DNA of 34,854 nt, taken from NCBI GenBank assembly GCA_030041385.1, contig JASHNY010000129.1:1-34854 (forward strand). The letters are read 5' to 3'. The stretch comes from Alphaproteobacteria bacterium (GTDB lineage: Bacteria; Pseudomonadota; Alphaproteobacteria; ATCC43930; CGMCC-115725). Every line of letters begins with the position of its first letter. Positions within the stretch are counted from its first letter, which is position 1. The position numbers were made by a program, and so were the translations under genes. The notes under the pieces were generated by a model that was given only the letters and a program-made list of their open reading frames with translations, searched no databases and had not been told where the DNA came from. Positions 1 through 8,715 of the stretch are shown piece by piece.

Positions 1-783
1 GGGCGCACCGGGCCGGAGGCGCGCGCGGTCGCCTATGGCACGCTATTGCAATGCTATGCCGGGTTTGCCGGGCTCAACCGCCACCCGGGCATGCAGCCGC
101 GCGTCGGGTTTGCCTGGCTCGACCCGATGTGCGGGTTGATGCTGCCCTTCGCGACCGCCGCAGCGCTGTGGCGGCGGGCGCGCGACGGCGGCGTCGCGCG
201 CATCGATTTCTCGATGATCGAGGCGCTGCTGTGGACGATGGCCGAGCCGCTTCTGGCGGCTCAGCTCGGCGGCCCGCCGCGGCCGCAGGGCAACCGCTCC
301 TCCCACCACATCCCGCACGGCGCCTATCGCTGTGGCGGACCCGACCAATGGGTCGCGCTCGCCGTCACCGACGAGGTGCAGTGGCGGGCCCTGTGCACCC
401 TGGTGCCGGGGATGGACGTGCTGGCGGAATGGGGATTGCGCCAGCGCCGCGAGCGCCATGCCGGGATCGACGGCATCCTTGCCGGGTGGGCGTCGCGGCG
501 CAAAGCCGCCGACGCCGTGAGCGAGCTGCGCCGTGCCGGCATTCCGGCCGCCGCGCTCGCCGGCGCCGAGGAGCTGGTCGCCGACGGCCATTTGCACGCG
601 CGGGCGTTCTGGGAGAGCGGTGCCGGCGGCGTCTTGCCGGGCCTGCCCTGGCGGGCGAGCTTCGGCCGCGCCGGCGGCCCGGCGCCGGGTTTGGGCGCCG
701 ACACCGACGCGGTGCTGCGCGACGTGCTCGGCTATTCGGACGCCAAGATCGCCGCGCTGCGCCGCGCCGGCGCGCTCGGCTAA
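1..783 (+). CDS. CaiB/BaiF-type CoA transferase family III, C-terminal part (5' end cut by window)
   Basis: The frame is open from base 1 to the stop at 781-783, so about 260 C-terminal residues of a protein of usually about 400 residues are present. The sequence shows the family III CoA-transferase pattern: a segment around IDFSMIEALLW, then HGAYRCGGPDQWVALAV, and a C-terminal helical part with the 'AGIPAA' stretch that precedes the last domain. Family members move CoA between acyl-CoA and a free carboxylic acid in the cytosol. The substrate cannot be read from this fragment, and the catalytic Asp of the N-terminal domain lies outside the window. The next gene follows after 29 bp on the same strand, which suggests an operon with the GlcG-like and HyuAB genes and a role in carboxylic acid catabolism. 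Confidence 0.88.
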   Translation, partial: GRTGPEARAVAYGTLLQCYAGFAGLNRHPGMQPRVGFAWLDPMCGLMLPFATAAALWRRARDGGVARIDFSMIEALLWTMAEPLLAAQLGGPPRPQGNRSSHHIPHGAYRCGGPDQWVALAVTDEVQWRALCTLVPGMDVLAEWGLRQRRERHAGIDGILAGWASRRKAADAVSELRRAGIPAAALAGAEELVADGHLHARAFWESGAGGVLPGLPWRASFGRAGGPAPGLGADTDAVLRDVLGYSDAKIAALRRAGALG

Positions 784-812
784 CCGGTCAACAGCGACGG
801 AAGGAGACAGCG

Positions 813-1214
813 ATGAGCCTCACCCTCGACGAAGCCAACCGCATCCTGCGCGCCACCCTGGCCAAGGCGGCCGAGCTTAACATCAAGGTCAGCGCCGCGG
901 TCGTCGATGCCGGCGGCCGCCTGATCGCGTTTCAGCGCATGGACGGGGCGATCTGGGCCGGCGTCTACGGCAGCCAGGGTAAGGCGATCGCCTCGGCGGC
1001 GTTCGGCCGGGCCAGCGGCGAGATGGCCGCCCGCGCCGATCAGCCGACCCCGCGCGGCATCGCGTTCGCCGAAGGCGGGCACATGATCATGGGCCAGGGC
1101 GCAGTGCCGATCATCCGCAACGGCGTCGTGATCGGCGCCTGCGGCGTCGGCGGCGGCACCTCGCAGGAAGACGAAGACTGCGCCAAGGTCGGCGTCGCTG
1201 CGCTTGGCGGCTAG
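813..1214 (+). CDS. GlcG/HbpS-like (DUF336) heme-degrading/binding family protein
   Basis: This encodes 133 residues, the normal length of the GlcG/HbpS (DUF336) family. It begins MSLTLDEANRIL and carries the family blocks VSAAVVDAGGRLIAFQRMD, KAIASAAFGR, and the glycine-rich end GVVIGACGVGGGTSQEDEDCAKVG. The start is ATG 813, with a strong AAGGAGA ribosome site at 801-807. Some relatives bind or degrade heme (HbpS), others (GlcG, PduO C-terminal domain) accompany small-molecule catabolic operons and their role is unclear. Here it lies 29 bp after a CoA transferase and upstream of HyuAB, which points to an accessory catabolic protein rather than heme uptake. No signal peptide is visible, so a cytosolic location is likely. 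Confidence 0.82.
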   Translation: MSLTLDEANRILRATLAKAAELNIKVSAAVVDAGGRLIAFQRMDGAIWAGVYGSQGKAIASAAFGRASGEMAARADQPTPRGIAFAEGGHMIMGQGAVPIIRNGVVIGACGVGGGTSQEDEDCAKVGVAALGG

Positions 1215-1220
1215 TGCGGC

Positions 1221-1274
1221 GGATTTGAAGTTCGCACGGGTTTGGTGGCGGCCGCATTTGCGAACTTCAAATCC
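1221..1274. repeat. Perfect 16-bp inverted repeat just after the GlcG-like gene
   Basis: ggatttgaagttcgca (1221-1236) pairs exactly with tgcgaacttcaaatcc (1259-1274) around a 22-nt loop. It starts six bases after the stop codon, so the RNA could fold into a long stem at the end of the upstream transcript. There is no U-run after the second arm, so it is not a classic intrinsic terminator. It could be a REP-like unit or an RNA-stabilising hairpin. It is the first structure in the 349-bp gene-free stretch 1215-1563. Confidence 0.8.
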
Positions 1275-1322
1275 AAGGCCACACTAATGGTTGGGATCTG
1301 ACATTTGAAACCCCTCACTCGA

Positions 1323-1423
1323 GTCATTCCGGAGCGCCGCGCAGCGGCGAGTCCGGAGCCCATGAACACCGGCCTCTGGAACATGGGTTCCGGGCTCGGC
1401 CCTTTGGGCCGCCCCGGAATGAC
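1323..1423. repeat. REP-like imperfect palindromic repeat (gtcattccgg ... ccggaatgac)
   Basis: The unit opens with gtcattccgg and closes with ccggaatgac. Inside it are cagcggcgagtccggagccc and gggttccgggctc, which pair imperfectly. A diverged copy of its left half recurs at 3660-3710. Short palindromic units of this appearance are common between genes in Bradyrhizobium-like genomes (from memory, not searched). The remaining DNA up to the hyuA start shows no further gene or clear promoter to me. Confidence 0.75.
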
Positions 1424-1563
1424 GGTCGTGGATTCATCCGTCTGAATTGGACCGCTAGCTTGGGCGCGGTCCGTGCTGTCTGCGCCGCGGTAGCGAAATC
1501 GGTCAATTTTCGCTCCGGTTCGGCGTACTACCATTGTTTCCTCCAAATTCGCGAGGCGCTCCA

Positions 1564-3642
1564 GTGCGGAGTTCTGCGGCTCAGAAAACGCGGATGTCGG
1601 CGGATGTCGGCGGCACATTCACCGATATCGCGGTATTTGACGAGACGACGGGCGGGCTGCGCCTTGGCAAGACGCTCACCACCCCCCGCCGCCTCGTTGA
1701 TGGCATCGCGAACGGCGTCGACAAGGCCGGATCGAGCTTCGCAGCGGCGCAGCTTTTTCTGCACGGCACGACGGTCGCGATCAACACGATCCTTGAACGC
1801 AGCGGCGCCCGCGCGATCCTCTTAACGACACAGGGGTTTCGCGACATCTATGAGATCGGCCGGGTCAACCGGCCGGAGTCCTACAACCTGTTCTTCCAGA
1901 AGCACATCCCGCTGATCGAGCGGGCGCGGCGCTACGAAATCCGCGAGCGGATGGACGCCGACGGCCGCGTGCTGATCCCTGTCGACGAAGAACAGGTGCA
2001 CGCCATCGTCGCTGCGGCCGTGAAGGACGGTATCGAGGCGGTCGCGATCCTGTTTCTGCACTCGTACCGCAACCCGGCGCACGAACAGCGGGTCAAGCAG
2101 ATCGTCGAGGCCGAACATCCCGGCCTTTTCGTCACCGCCTCGCATGAGCTGTCGCAGGAGTACCGCGAGTTCGAGCGCACCTCGACGGTTGCCGCCAACG
2201 CCTATGTCGGCCCGCGCGTGCGCCGCTATCTCGGCGAGATGCAGGGGCATCTGCGCGCGGCCGATTTCAGCGGCGATTTCTTCATCGTGCAGTCATCAGG
2301 CGGGCTGTTCGACATCGCCGATGCACAGCGCGCCTGCATCCGCATGCTGGAATCGGGGCCGGCGGCCGGGGTCATCGGCACCAAGGCGCTGTGCGACACG
2401 ACCGGCCTGCGCAACGCGATCGCCTTCGACATGGGTGGCACCACGACCAAGGCCGGCGTCATCCACGACGGCCAGGTGCTGATGACCGGCAACGCAATGA
2501 TCGGCGGCTATGTCAGCGGGCTGCCGGTGCAAATGCCGATGGTCGACATCCAGGAGGTCGGCACCGGCGGCGGCAGCATCGCCCGCGTCGAAGCCGGCGG
2601 CGCGCTGCGCGTCGGACCGCAGAGCGCCGGAGCCGAGCCAGGTCCGGTCTGCTACGGCCTTGGCGGGCTGGAGCCGACGATCACCGACGCCAATCTCGTG
2701 CTCGGCCGGCTCGGCGCCGACCGGTTTCTCGGCGGCGAGATGCCGCTCGATCTCGTCGCGGCCGAGGCCGCGCTGTGCGACAAGATCGCGTCCCCGCTCG
2801 GCCTCGATCCGGTCGCGGCGGCGGAGGGCATCCTGCGCATCGCCACGACCAAGATGTCCCACGTCGTGCGCTGGGTGACGACCGAGCGCGGGCTCGACGC
2901 GGCCGATTTCGCGCTCGTCGCCTATGGCGGCGCGGGACCGCTGCACGCGGCGATGATCGCCCGCGAATTGCGCATTGGCCGGGTGGTGATCCCGGTCGCG
3001 CCGGGGCATTTTTCGGCCTTTGGCATGCTGGTCAGCGATCTGCGCCGCGATTTCGTCAGCACCTGGTTCACCCCGCTCGCGACCGCTCCGTTCGCTCGGA
3101 TGGAGGAAATTTTCGCGGCGATGGAAGACGAAGGGCGCGAGGCCGTGCGGCGCAGCGGCATCGCCATCGCCGACGTCACGGTCAGCCGCTCCGCGGATAT
3201 GCGCTATGTCGGCCAGGAGCATGCCGTCACCGTCGAGCTGCCGCTGGAGGTCTTTCGCGACGAGGACCGCGCCGGCATCAAGCGCCGCTTCGACGCCACC
3301 CACGACATCCGCTACGGCCACGCCGCCGAGCGCGAGCCGGCCGAGATCGTCAGCCTGCGCAGCGCCATCACCGGCGTGCTCAGCAAGCCCCGCTTCGAGC
3401 GCATTGCCGCTGGCGGGGACACGCCCCCGCCCAACGCCGAGAGAGGCAGCCGGCCGGTTTCGTTCGACGGGCGCGGCTTTGTCCCCACCCGGACCTTGGA
3501 CCGCGCCAGGCTGCTCGCCGGCAATCACATTTCCGGGCCGGCTATCGTCGAGGAACACGCATCGACGACGGTCGTCTTTCCGAGCGACGAACTGACCGTC
3601 GACGAATACGGCAATCTCGTTATCGAGATCGCGAGGGGGTGA
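1564..3642 (+). CDS. Hydantoinase/oxoprolinase family protein, HyuA-type subunit
   Basis: The GTG start gives 692 residues, typical for HyuA/acetone-carboxylase-like A subunits. ASKHA-type nucleotide-binding motifs are visible: DVGGTFTDIAVF near residue 14, GTTVAINTILER, and DMGGTTTKAGVI in the middle, followed by the glycine-rich GTGGGSIA. Family members use ATP to open hydantoin or oxoproline rings, or act in ATP-dependent carboxylation of ketones, together with a HyuB partner; the substrate here is unknown. I chose GTG 1564 because GAGG (1553-1556) lies at good spacing and because ATG 1594 would start only two residues before the conserved DVGGTFTD. TTG 1534 is also in frame. The partner gene follows after a 202-bp gap filled by repeats. 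Confidence 0.9.
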   Translation: MRSSAAQKTRMSADVGGTFTDIAVFDETTGGLRLGKTLTTPRRLVDGIANGVDKAGSSFAAAQLFLHGTTVAINTILERSGARAILLTTQGFRDIYEIGRVNRPESYNLFFQKHIPLIERARRYEIRERMDADGRVLIPVDEEQVHAIVAAAVKDGIEAVAILFLHSYRNPAHEQRVKQIVEAEHPGLFVTASHELSQEYREFERTSTVAANAYVGPRVRRYLGEMQGHLRAADFSGDFFIVQSSGGLFDIADAQRACIRMLESGPAAGVIGTKALCDTTGLRNAIAFDMGGTTTKAGVIHDGQVLMTGNAMIGGYVSGLPVQMPMVDIQEVGTGGGSIARVEAGGALRVGPQSAGAEPGPVCYGLGGLEPTITDANLVLGRLGADRFLGGEMPLDLVAAEAALCDKIASPLGLDPVAAAEGILRIATTKMSHVVRWVTTERGLDAADFALVAYGGAGPLHAAMIARELRIGRVVIPVAPGHFSAFGMLVSDLRRDFVSTWFTPLATAPFARMEEIFAAMEDEGREAVRRSGIAIADVTVSRSADMRYVGQEHAVTVELPLEVFRDEDRAGIKRRFDATHDIRYGHAAEREPAEIVSLRSAITGVLSKPRFERIAAGGDTPPPNAERGSRPVSFDGRGFVPTRTLDRARLLAGNHISGPAIVEEHASTTVVFPSDELTVDEYGNLVIEIARG

Positions 3643-3659
3643 TGAAAGCTTCCACAGTT

Positions 3660-3710
3660 GTCATTCCGGGGCATTGCGCAGCGATGAGCCCGGAACCCAT
3701 GAACCCGGAC
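3660..3710. repeat. Partial copy of the gtcattccgg REP-like repeat
   Basis: The stretch starts gtcattccgg and continues with gcgcagcgatgagcccggaa and cccatgaac. It matches the left half of the repeat at 1323-1423 with scattered mismatches. The right half with ccggaatgac is missing. It begins 18 bases after the hyuA stop codon. Confidence 0.7.
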
Positions 3711-3740
3711 CACGCAAGAAAACGCTCGATTGTCACGGCC

Positions 3741-3820
3741 GTCTTCCCGGCGGAGGCCGGGATCCACTTGTCGGTCGCTCGAACGGTCGAACCGTGGGCC
3801 CCGGCCTTCGCCGGGGTGAC
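3741..3820. repeat. Second type of palindromic repeat between hyuA and hyuB
   Basis: The left arm reads cccggcggaggccgggatcc and the right arm ggccccggccttcgccgggg. The two arms are imperfect reverse complements with gtc/gac at the ends. The centre contains the smaller palindrome-like stretch tcgaacggtcgaacc. This resembles the widespread 'cccggcgaaggccggg' intergenic repeats of rhizobial genomes (from memory). It separates two genes that are usually adjacent, and it could form a hairpin in a joint hyuAB transcript. Confidence 0.75.
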
Positions 3821-3844
3821 GGTTCGGAATGTCAGGAAGCTCAG

Positions 3845-5773
3845 ATGAACGACGCCGCGCCGCTGCGCCCGGCACCAGACCGGGCCGTCACCAAGGCCGA
3901 TCCGGTCGTCACCGAGATCGTGCGCAACTGCCTCATCGCCGCGACCGAGGAGATGAAGACCAACCTGATGCGCACCGCCTACAACATGATCATCTACGAG
4001 GCGCTCGATTTCACCGTCGGTCTGTTCGACGCCGAGGGCAATATCCTGTCGATCGGCCTCGGCCTGCCGATGTTCATCCGCGGCATCGCCGACACGATCA
4101 AGGCGAAGCTGAGGCATTTCGGCCCCGAGGGAACTAACCAGGGGATCGAGCCGGGCGACATCCTCTTGACCAACGACGCCTACATCACCGGCAGCCACCT
4201 GAACCACATGACGTTTTCGGTGCCGATCTTTCACGAGGGGCGGCTGGTGGCGTTTTCCGGGTGCATGGCGCATTGGCCCGATATCGGCGGCACGCTCGAC
4301 GGCATCACCACCGACATCTTCTCCGAAGGGCTGCAGATGCCGATCGTCAAGGCCTATCGCCGCGGCGTGCCGAACGAGGAGATCCTGTCGATCATCCAGA
4401 TGAACGTGCGCCTCCCGGAGCGGGCGATGGGCGACCTCAGGGCCCAGATCGCTTCGGTCAAGACCGGCGAGAAGCGCTTTCAGGAGATGATCCAGAAATA
4501 CGGCTGCGACGAGGTGCTGGCGGCGATCGACGACATCATGGCGCAGAGCGAGGCGCGGGCCCGCGAGCGCGTGCGCGCCTTCCCCGACGGCGTCTACGAG
4601 GCCGAGTCGTTCATGGACGATGACGGCGTCGCCGCCGGCCAGCGCGTGCCGATCCGCGTCAAGGTCATCGTCGATGGCGACCGGATGACGATCGACCTGA
4701 CCGATGTCTCGAACCAGGTCTCCGGCTTCTACAATTCCGGCGAGACCGCCGGGAAATCATGCTGCGGCGTCGCCTTCAAGTGTCTCACCTCGCCGCTCGA
4801 CCTGCCGATCAACGAGGGGCAGTTCCGCAGCCTCGATGTGGTCTTGCCGCCGGGGCGCGTGGTCAGCGCGGTGAAGCCGGCGGCGATGCGGATGTGGATG
4901 ACCTATCCGATGACGATCGTCGACACCGTGTTCAAGGCGCTGAGCTCGGCGCTGCCCGAGCAGGTAATGGCCGGCCATCACGCCGACCTGATCGTCGGCC
5001 GGGTCAACGGCAGGCGGCCGAAGGACAACAGCTTCTACATCTATCTCGGCGGGCTGATCGGCGGCGGCTGGGGCGCCAAATATGACAGCGACGGCATGAA
5101 TGCGACGATCGCGATGAATGACGGCGACACGCATAACGGCCCGTCGGAGCAGGTCGAGGCGAAGTATCCGCTGCTCGTCGAGCGCTACGCGCTGCGGCCC
5201 GACTCCGGCGGCGCCGGCACGTATCGCGGCGGCCTCGGCACCGAGCAGGTCGTCCAGGCGCGGGCCGACATCCGCTTCAACGCGCAGATCGATCGCGTGA
5301 AATGCCGGCCCTGGGGCTTGTTCGACGGGCTGCCGGCGGCGGGCAACGGCGTCGCGATCCACCGCTTTGGCGAGGACGAGCACAATTACCCCAGCGGCAA
5401 GGCGTTCAACCTCGTGCTGCATTCGGGCGACGCGTACATCCTGCGCTCGGGCGGGGGCGGCGGGTTCGGCTCGCCGCTCGACCGCGACGTCGACGCACTC
5501 GAAAACGATGTACGCCAAGGTTACGTCAGCCGCGAGGCCGCAGAACGGGATTACGGGGCGGTGTTTGCGGCGGACGGTTCAGGCCTGGATCGTCCCGCCA
5601 CCGAGCGGCGACAGGCGGAGATGCGCGCGCAAGGACTGCCGCAGGCCGAGCCCGACGAGCCGCCCTCCCCGGCCGAGCCGCACGGCCATCATGGTCACCA
5701 TCATCACACCCACGAACATCTGACCGAGGAGGAGCGGCTGGTGGTGGCGCTGTCCCGGCGCTGCTGTTCGTGA
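3845..5773 (+). CDS. Hydantoinase/oxoprolinase family protein, HyuB-type subunit with His-rich tail
   Basis: This encodes 642 residues. HyuB-type features include the N-terminal VTEIVRNCLIAATEEMKTNLMRTAYN segment, DILLTNDAYITGSHLNHM, and the C-terminal block with RPDSGGAGTYRGGLGTEQV and RSGGGGGFGSPLDRD. It is the partner of HyuA in ATP-dependent hydantoin/oxoproline hydrolysis or ketone carboxylation. The start ATG 3845 has AGGAAG (3835-3840) upstream; the frame stays open further upstream but only through repeat DNA. The C-terminus carries a histidine cluster, H613-H625 (HGHHGHHHHTHEH), probably able to bind divalent metal. Such a tail is not part of the catalytic core. It may buffer or deliver a metal, or be a neutral expansion. 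Confidence 0.9.
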   Translation: MNDAAPLRPAPDRAVTKADPVVTEIVRNCLIAATEEMKTNLMRTAYNMIIYEALDFTVGLFDAEGNILSIGLGLPMFIRGIADTIKAKLRHFGPEGTNQGIEPGDILLTNDAYITGSHLNHMTFSVPIFHEGRLVAFSGCMAHWPDIGGTLDGITTDIFSEGLQMPIVKAYRRGVPNEEILSIIQMNVRLPERAMGDLRAQIASVKTGEKRFQEMIQKYGCDEVLAAIDDIMAQSEARARERVRAFPDGVYEAESFMDDDGVAAGQRVPIRVKVIVDGDRMTIDLTDVSNQVSGFYNSGETAGKSCCGVAFKCLTSPLDLPINEGQFRSLDVVLPPGRVVSAVKPAAMRMWMTYPMTIVDTVFKALSSALPEQVMAGHHADLIVGRVNGRRPKDNSFYIYLGGLIGGGWGAKYDSDGMNATIAMNDGDTHNGPSEQVEAKYPLLVERYALRPDSGGAGTYRGGLGTEQVVQARADIRFNAQIDRVKCRPWGLFDGLPAAGNGVAIHRFGEDEHNYPSGKAFNLVLHSGDAYILRSGGGGGFGSPLDRDVDALENDVRQGYVSREAAERDYGAVFAADGSGLDRPATERRQAEMRAQGLPQAEPDEPPSPAEPHGHHGHHHHTHEHLTEEERLVVALSRRCCS

Positions 5774-5980
5774 GGCATGCCTCCCAAGGAAGAGGATAGC
5801 GGATTCCGTCCGGCGCGCTGCTGGCGAGCGCGTGTTTGCCGCCGCGATCGGACTCGATATTCCAGACGGTAGGTGAAAGGCAATATCGCCCCCGCTGTGG
5901 CAATCGGCAGAAGATTCGAGCGTATCGGATAAGGCAACGCCAGCTGTCGGGAACTCGCGTGTCGCGGCCGCACCAGGCGC

Positions 5981-6625
5981 TTATCGCTGACGCAGGCCTT
6001 CGGACCGTGAGGCCTTTGTCATCTCTTGCAGACTCAGGTTGAGCTGCAAGACGTTGACGCGCGGTTCGCCAAAAACCCCCAGGCTCCGCCCGACCGTGTT
6101 GTTCCGGACGAGCGCGGCGACTTGATCGGCAGCCAGGCCTCGCGCCGCGGCAACCCGTGGCACCTGAAGCCGGGCATAAGCCGGGCTGATATCCGGATCG
6201 AGGCCGGAACCCGACGTCGTCAGCATATCGGACGGCAGCTGTCGTCCCGCCAGCTCAGGCTGTGATGCCTCCGCGGCTTTGCGGTCGGCGATAAGCCGTT
6301 CGGCGAGGGCCCGACTCGTCGGGCCGAGATTGGACGCACCCGAAGCGGCGGCGTTGTATGGCGCGCTGACGGTCTTGTTCGGATCGGTCGGGTCGGTCGC
6401 CGTTGTCGCCGAAGGCCTGCCGTGGAACCACCCCGGCCCGATCCAGTCTTGTCCAATGAGGCGCGAGCCGATCACGGTCCCGTCCGGCTTTCTTAGCAGG
6501 CTTCCATTGGCTTGATCCGGCAGCAGCCACTGGCCAAATCCGGTGACCGCGAGCGGATAGACGATGCCGCACAACACCCAGGTCACCAGCGTTACCCGCA
6601 GGGCCGGAAGAAGGATCGCACGCAT
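5981..6625 (-). CDS. kdpC: Potassium-transporting P-type ATPase subunit C
   Basis: This encodes 214 residues, starting MRAILLPALRVTLVTWVL. One N-terminal membrane helix (about residues 7-32) is followed by the conserved GSLL and GSRLIGQ blocks, the FHGRPSATT segment and the DPDISPAYARLQVPRVAAARG motif. KdpC joins KdpA and KdpB in the high-affinity K+ uptake pump of the inner membrane. GAGGAGG lies just upstream of ATG 6625, which is why I reject the longer frame to 6658. It is the last gene of the operon; the stop of kdpB lies 11 bp before it. No kdpD or kdpE follows: the 207 bp after the stop (5774-5980) hold no gene or clear terminator that I can see. Confidence 0.96.
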   Translation of the reverse strand: MRAILLPALRVTLVTWVLCGIVYPLAVTGFGQWLLPDQANGSLLRKPDGTVIGSRLIGQDWIGPGWFHGRPSATTATDPTDPNKTVSAPYNAAASGASNLGPTSRALAERLIADRKAAEASQPELAGRQLPSDMLTTSGSGLDPDISPAYARLQVPRVAAARGLAADQVAALVRNNTVGRSLGVFGEPRVNVLQLNLSLQEMTKASRSEGLRQR

Positions 6626-6636
6626 CCGCCCCCTCC

Positions 6637-8715
6637 TCACACAACCAACGACAGGCACAGATCGATCGCCTTGATGCCGATAAATGGCGCGGCGAGCCCG
6701 CCGAGCCCGTAGACCATCAGGTTGCGATAGAAGGTCGCCTCGGCACCGATCGGCCGAAAGCGAACGCCGCGCAGCGCCAGTGGTACCAGCGCCGGGATGA
6801 TCAGGGCGTTGAAGATCAGCGCCGACAACACCGCACTGTGCGGAGAGCTGAGGTTCATGACGTTGAGCGCCGCCAGGCCCGGCAGCGCGGCGATGAACAT
6901 CGCCGGGATGATCGCAAAATATTTCGCCATGTCATTGGCGATCGAGAATGTGGTCAGCGCGCCGCGGGTGATCAGCATCTGTTTGCCGATGGCGATGAGG
7001 TCGATGAGCTTTGTCGGGTCGGAATCGAGATCGATCAGATTGGCAGCCTCCTTGGCCGCGGCGGTCCCGGAATGCATCGCGACGCCGACATCCGCCTGCG
7101 CCAAGGCGGGGGCGTCGTTGGTGCCGTCTCCCGTCATCGCCACGAGCCGGCCGCGGCCCTGCTCGCGGCGGATAAGGCGCAGCTTTTCCTCGGGCTTGGC
7201 TTCGGCGATGAACTCGTCGACCCCGGCCTGCTCAGCAACCGCCGCGGCGGTTACCGGGTTATCGCCGGTGACCATGACTGTGTGAATACCCATATCGCGC
7301 AGCCGCGCGATGCGCTCGCGGATGCCGGGCTTTGGCACATCCGACAATGCAATGACGCCGAGAACGCGCCCGTCGACCGAGACCGCCAGCGGCGTCGATC
7401 CCCGCCGCGCCACGCGATTGGCGACATCCCAGAGATCGGCTGGGGCTGCCAGATTGAAACGTTGCGTGGCGTGCTGAACAACCGCTTCGACCGAGCCCTT
7501 GCGGACGATGCGGCCATCACGCAAATCGACGCCGCTCATTCGCGTCTCTGCCGCGAAGTCGAACGGCAGCGCGCCCTCGACTGCGTCTACGGGCAGCACG
7601 CCGTTCTTCTGTGCAAAGGCAACCACGGTGCGGCCCTCGGGGGTCGTATCGAACGACGAACCGAGATAGGCCGCCTCGATCAAGTCGCTCGCCCTGACGC
7701 CCCGCAGCGGGATGAACTCCGTCGCCTGACGATTGCCCACCGTGATCGTGCCGGTCTTGTCGAGCAGCAAAGTGTGCACGTCGCCGGCCGCCTCGACCGC
7801 CTTCCCCGACATGGCCAGCACATTGAACCGCATCGTGCGGTCGATACCGGCGATGCCGATCGCCGACAACAGCGCACCGATCGTTGTCGGGATCAGCGCG
7901 ACGAGTAGCGCGATTAGGTCCGCGACGTTGAGCCGCGCATCGAGATACGTGGCGACCGGAGCCATGGCCGCGACCACGATCACGAAAATAAGCGTCAAGA
8001 TCGCGAGCAGCACAGTCAGCGCGATCTCGTTCGGCGTCTTCTGGCGCCGCGCCTCTTCAACCAGATGAATCATGCGGTCGAGAAAGCTTTCGCCAGGGTC
8101 GGCGGTCGCACGGATGCGCAACCAATCGGAAACGACCATCGTGGCGGCCGTCACCGACGAGAAGATGTCGGTGCCCGCTTCCTTCAGAACCGGTGCCGCC
8201 TCGCCCGTGACCGTCGACTCGTCGACATAAGCCTTGCCTTCCAAAACTTCGCCGTCGGTCGGGATCATCTCCAATTTGTCCACGCGGACGATGTCGCCCT
8301 TGTGCAGCGCCGCGGCTGACACCGTCTCGATCTCACCGCTCGGCAGAATGCGGCGCGCGACCAATTCGGTCTTTGTGCGCCGCAGCTCGGCCGCCTTCGC
8401 CTTGCCGCGGCCCTCGGCGAGCGCTTCGGCCGCATTGGCGAACCACACGGTCAAAACGAGGATCAGGGTGACCGCCGTGTTATAGGCGCGGCTCGCCGTC
8501 GACGGGCCGAACAAATCGGGCGTTACGATCAGGGCGGCGGTGACGAGGGCGCCGAGCCAGACGACAAACATCACCGGATTGCGGATCTGGATGCGCGGAT
8601 CGAACTTCCGAAACGAGTCGATCAGCGCCTGGACCAGCAGCTCCTGGCCATAGACCTGGCCGAGCAGCGGGCTTTTGCCCTCGGCGCGCAGGATGGCGGG
8701 CGACAGCTGGTCCAT
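6637..8715 (-). CDS. kdpB: Potassium-transporting P-type ATPase subunit B (catalytic)
   Basis: This encodes 692 residues, the usual size. KdpB is the P-type ATPase that hydrolyses ATP to energise K+ uptake through KdpA. The phosphorylation motif DKTGT has its Asp at residue 319. Also visible are the actuator-domain STVTGEAAPV, the nucleotide-domain motif around RKGSVEAVV, and the hinge MTGDGTNDAPALAQADVGVAM. Hydrophobic helices flank these domains, for example VMFVVWLGALVTAALIV near residue 50. The start codon overlaps the kdpA stop by one base (TGATG), so translation is probably coupled. All catalytic motifs look intact. Confidence 0.98.
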   Translation of the reverse strand: MDQLSPAILRAEGKSPLLGQVYGQELLVQALIDSFRKFDPRIQIRNPVMFVVWLGALVTAALIVTPDLFGPSTASRAYNTAVTLILVLTVWFANAAEALAEGRGKAKAAELRRTKTELVARRILPSGEIETVSAAALHKGDIVRVDKLEMIPTDGEVLEGKAYVDESTVTGEAAPVLKEAGTDIFSSVTAATMVVSDWLRIRATADPGESFLDRMIHLVEEARRQKTPNEIALTVLLAILTLIFVIVVAAMAPVATYLDARLNVADLIALLVALIPTTIGALLSAIGIAGIDRTMRFNVLAMSGKAVEAAGDVHTLLLDKTGTITVGNRQATEFIPLRGVRASDLIEAAYLGSSFDTTPEGRTVVAFAQKNGVLPVDAVEGALPFDFAAETRMSGVDLRDGRIVRKGSVEAVVQHATQRFNLAAPADLWDVANRVARRGSTPLAVSVDGRVLGVIALSDVPKPGIRERIARLRDMGIHTVMVTGDNPVTAAAVAEQAGVDEFIAEAKPEEKLRLIRREQGRGRLVAMTGDGTNDAPALAQADVGVAMHSGTAAAKEAANLIDLDSDPTKLIDLIAIGKQMLITRGALTTFSIANDMAKYFAIIPAMFIAALPGLAALNVMNLSSPHSAVLSALIFNALIIPALVPLALRGVRFRPIGAEATFYRNLMVYGLGGLAAPFIGIKAIDLCLSLVV

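Noticed and set aside
2296-3558. Long open frames opposite or inside hyuA (and similar ones inside kdp, UPF0182 and atp genes)
   Set aside because: They are composition effects of GC-rich coding DNA; they lack ribosome sites and domain patterns and overlap well supported genes.
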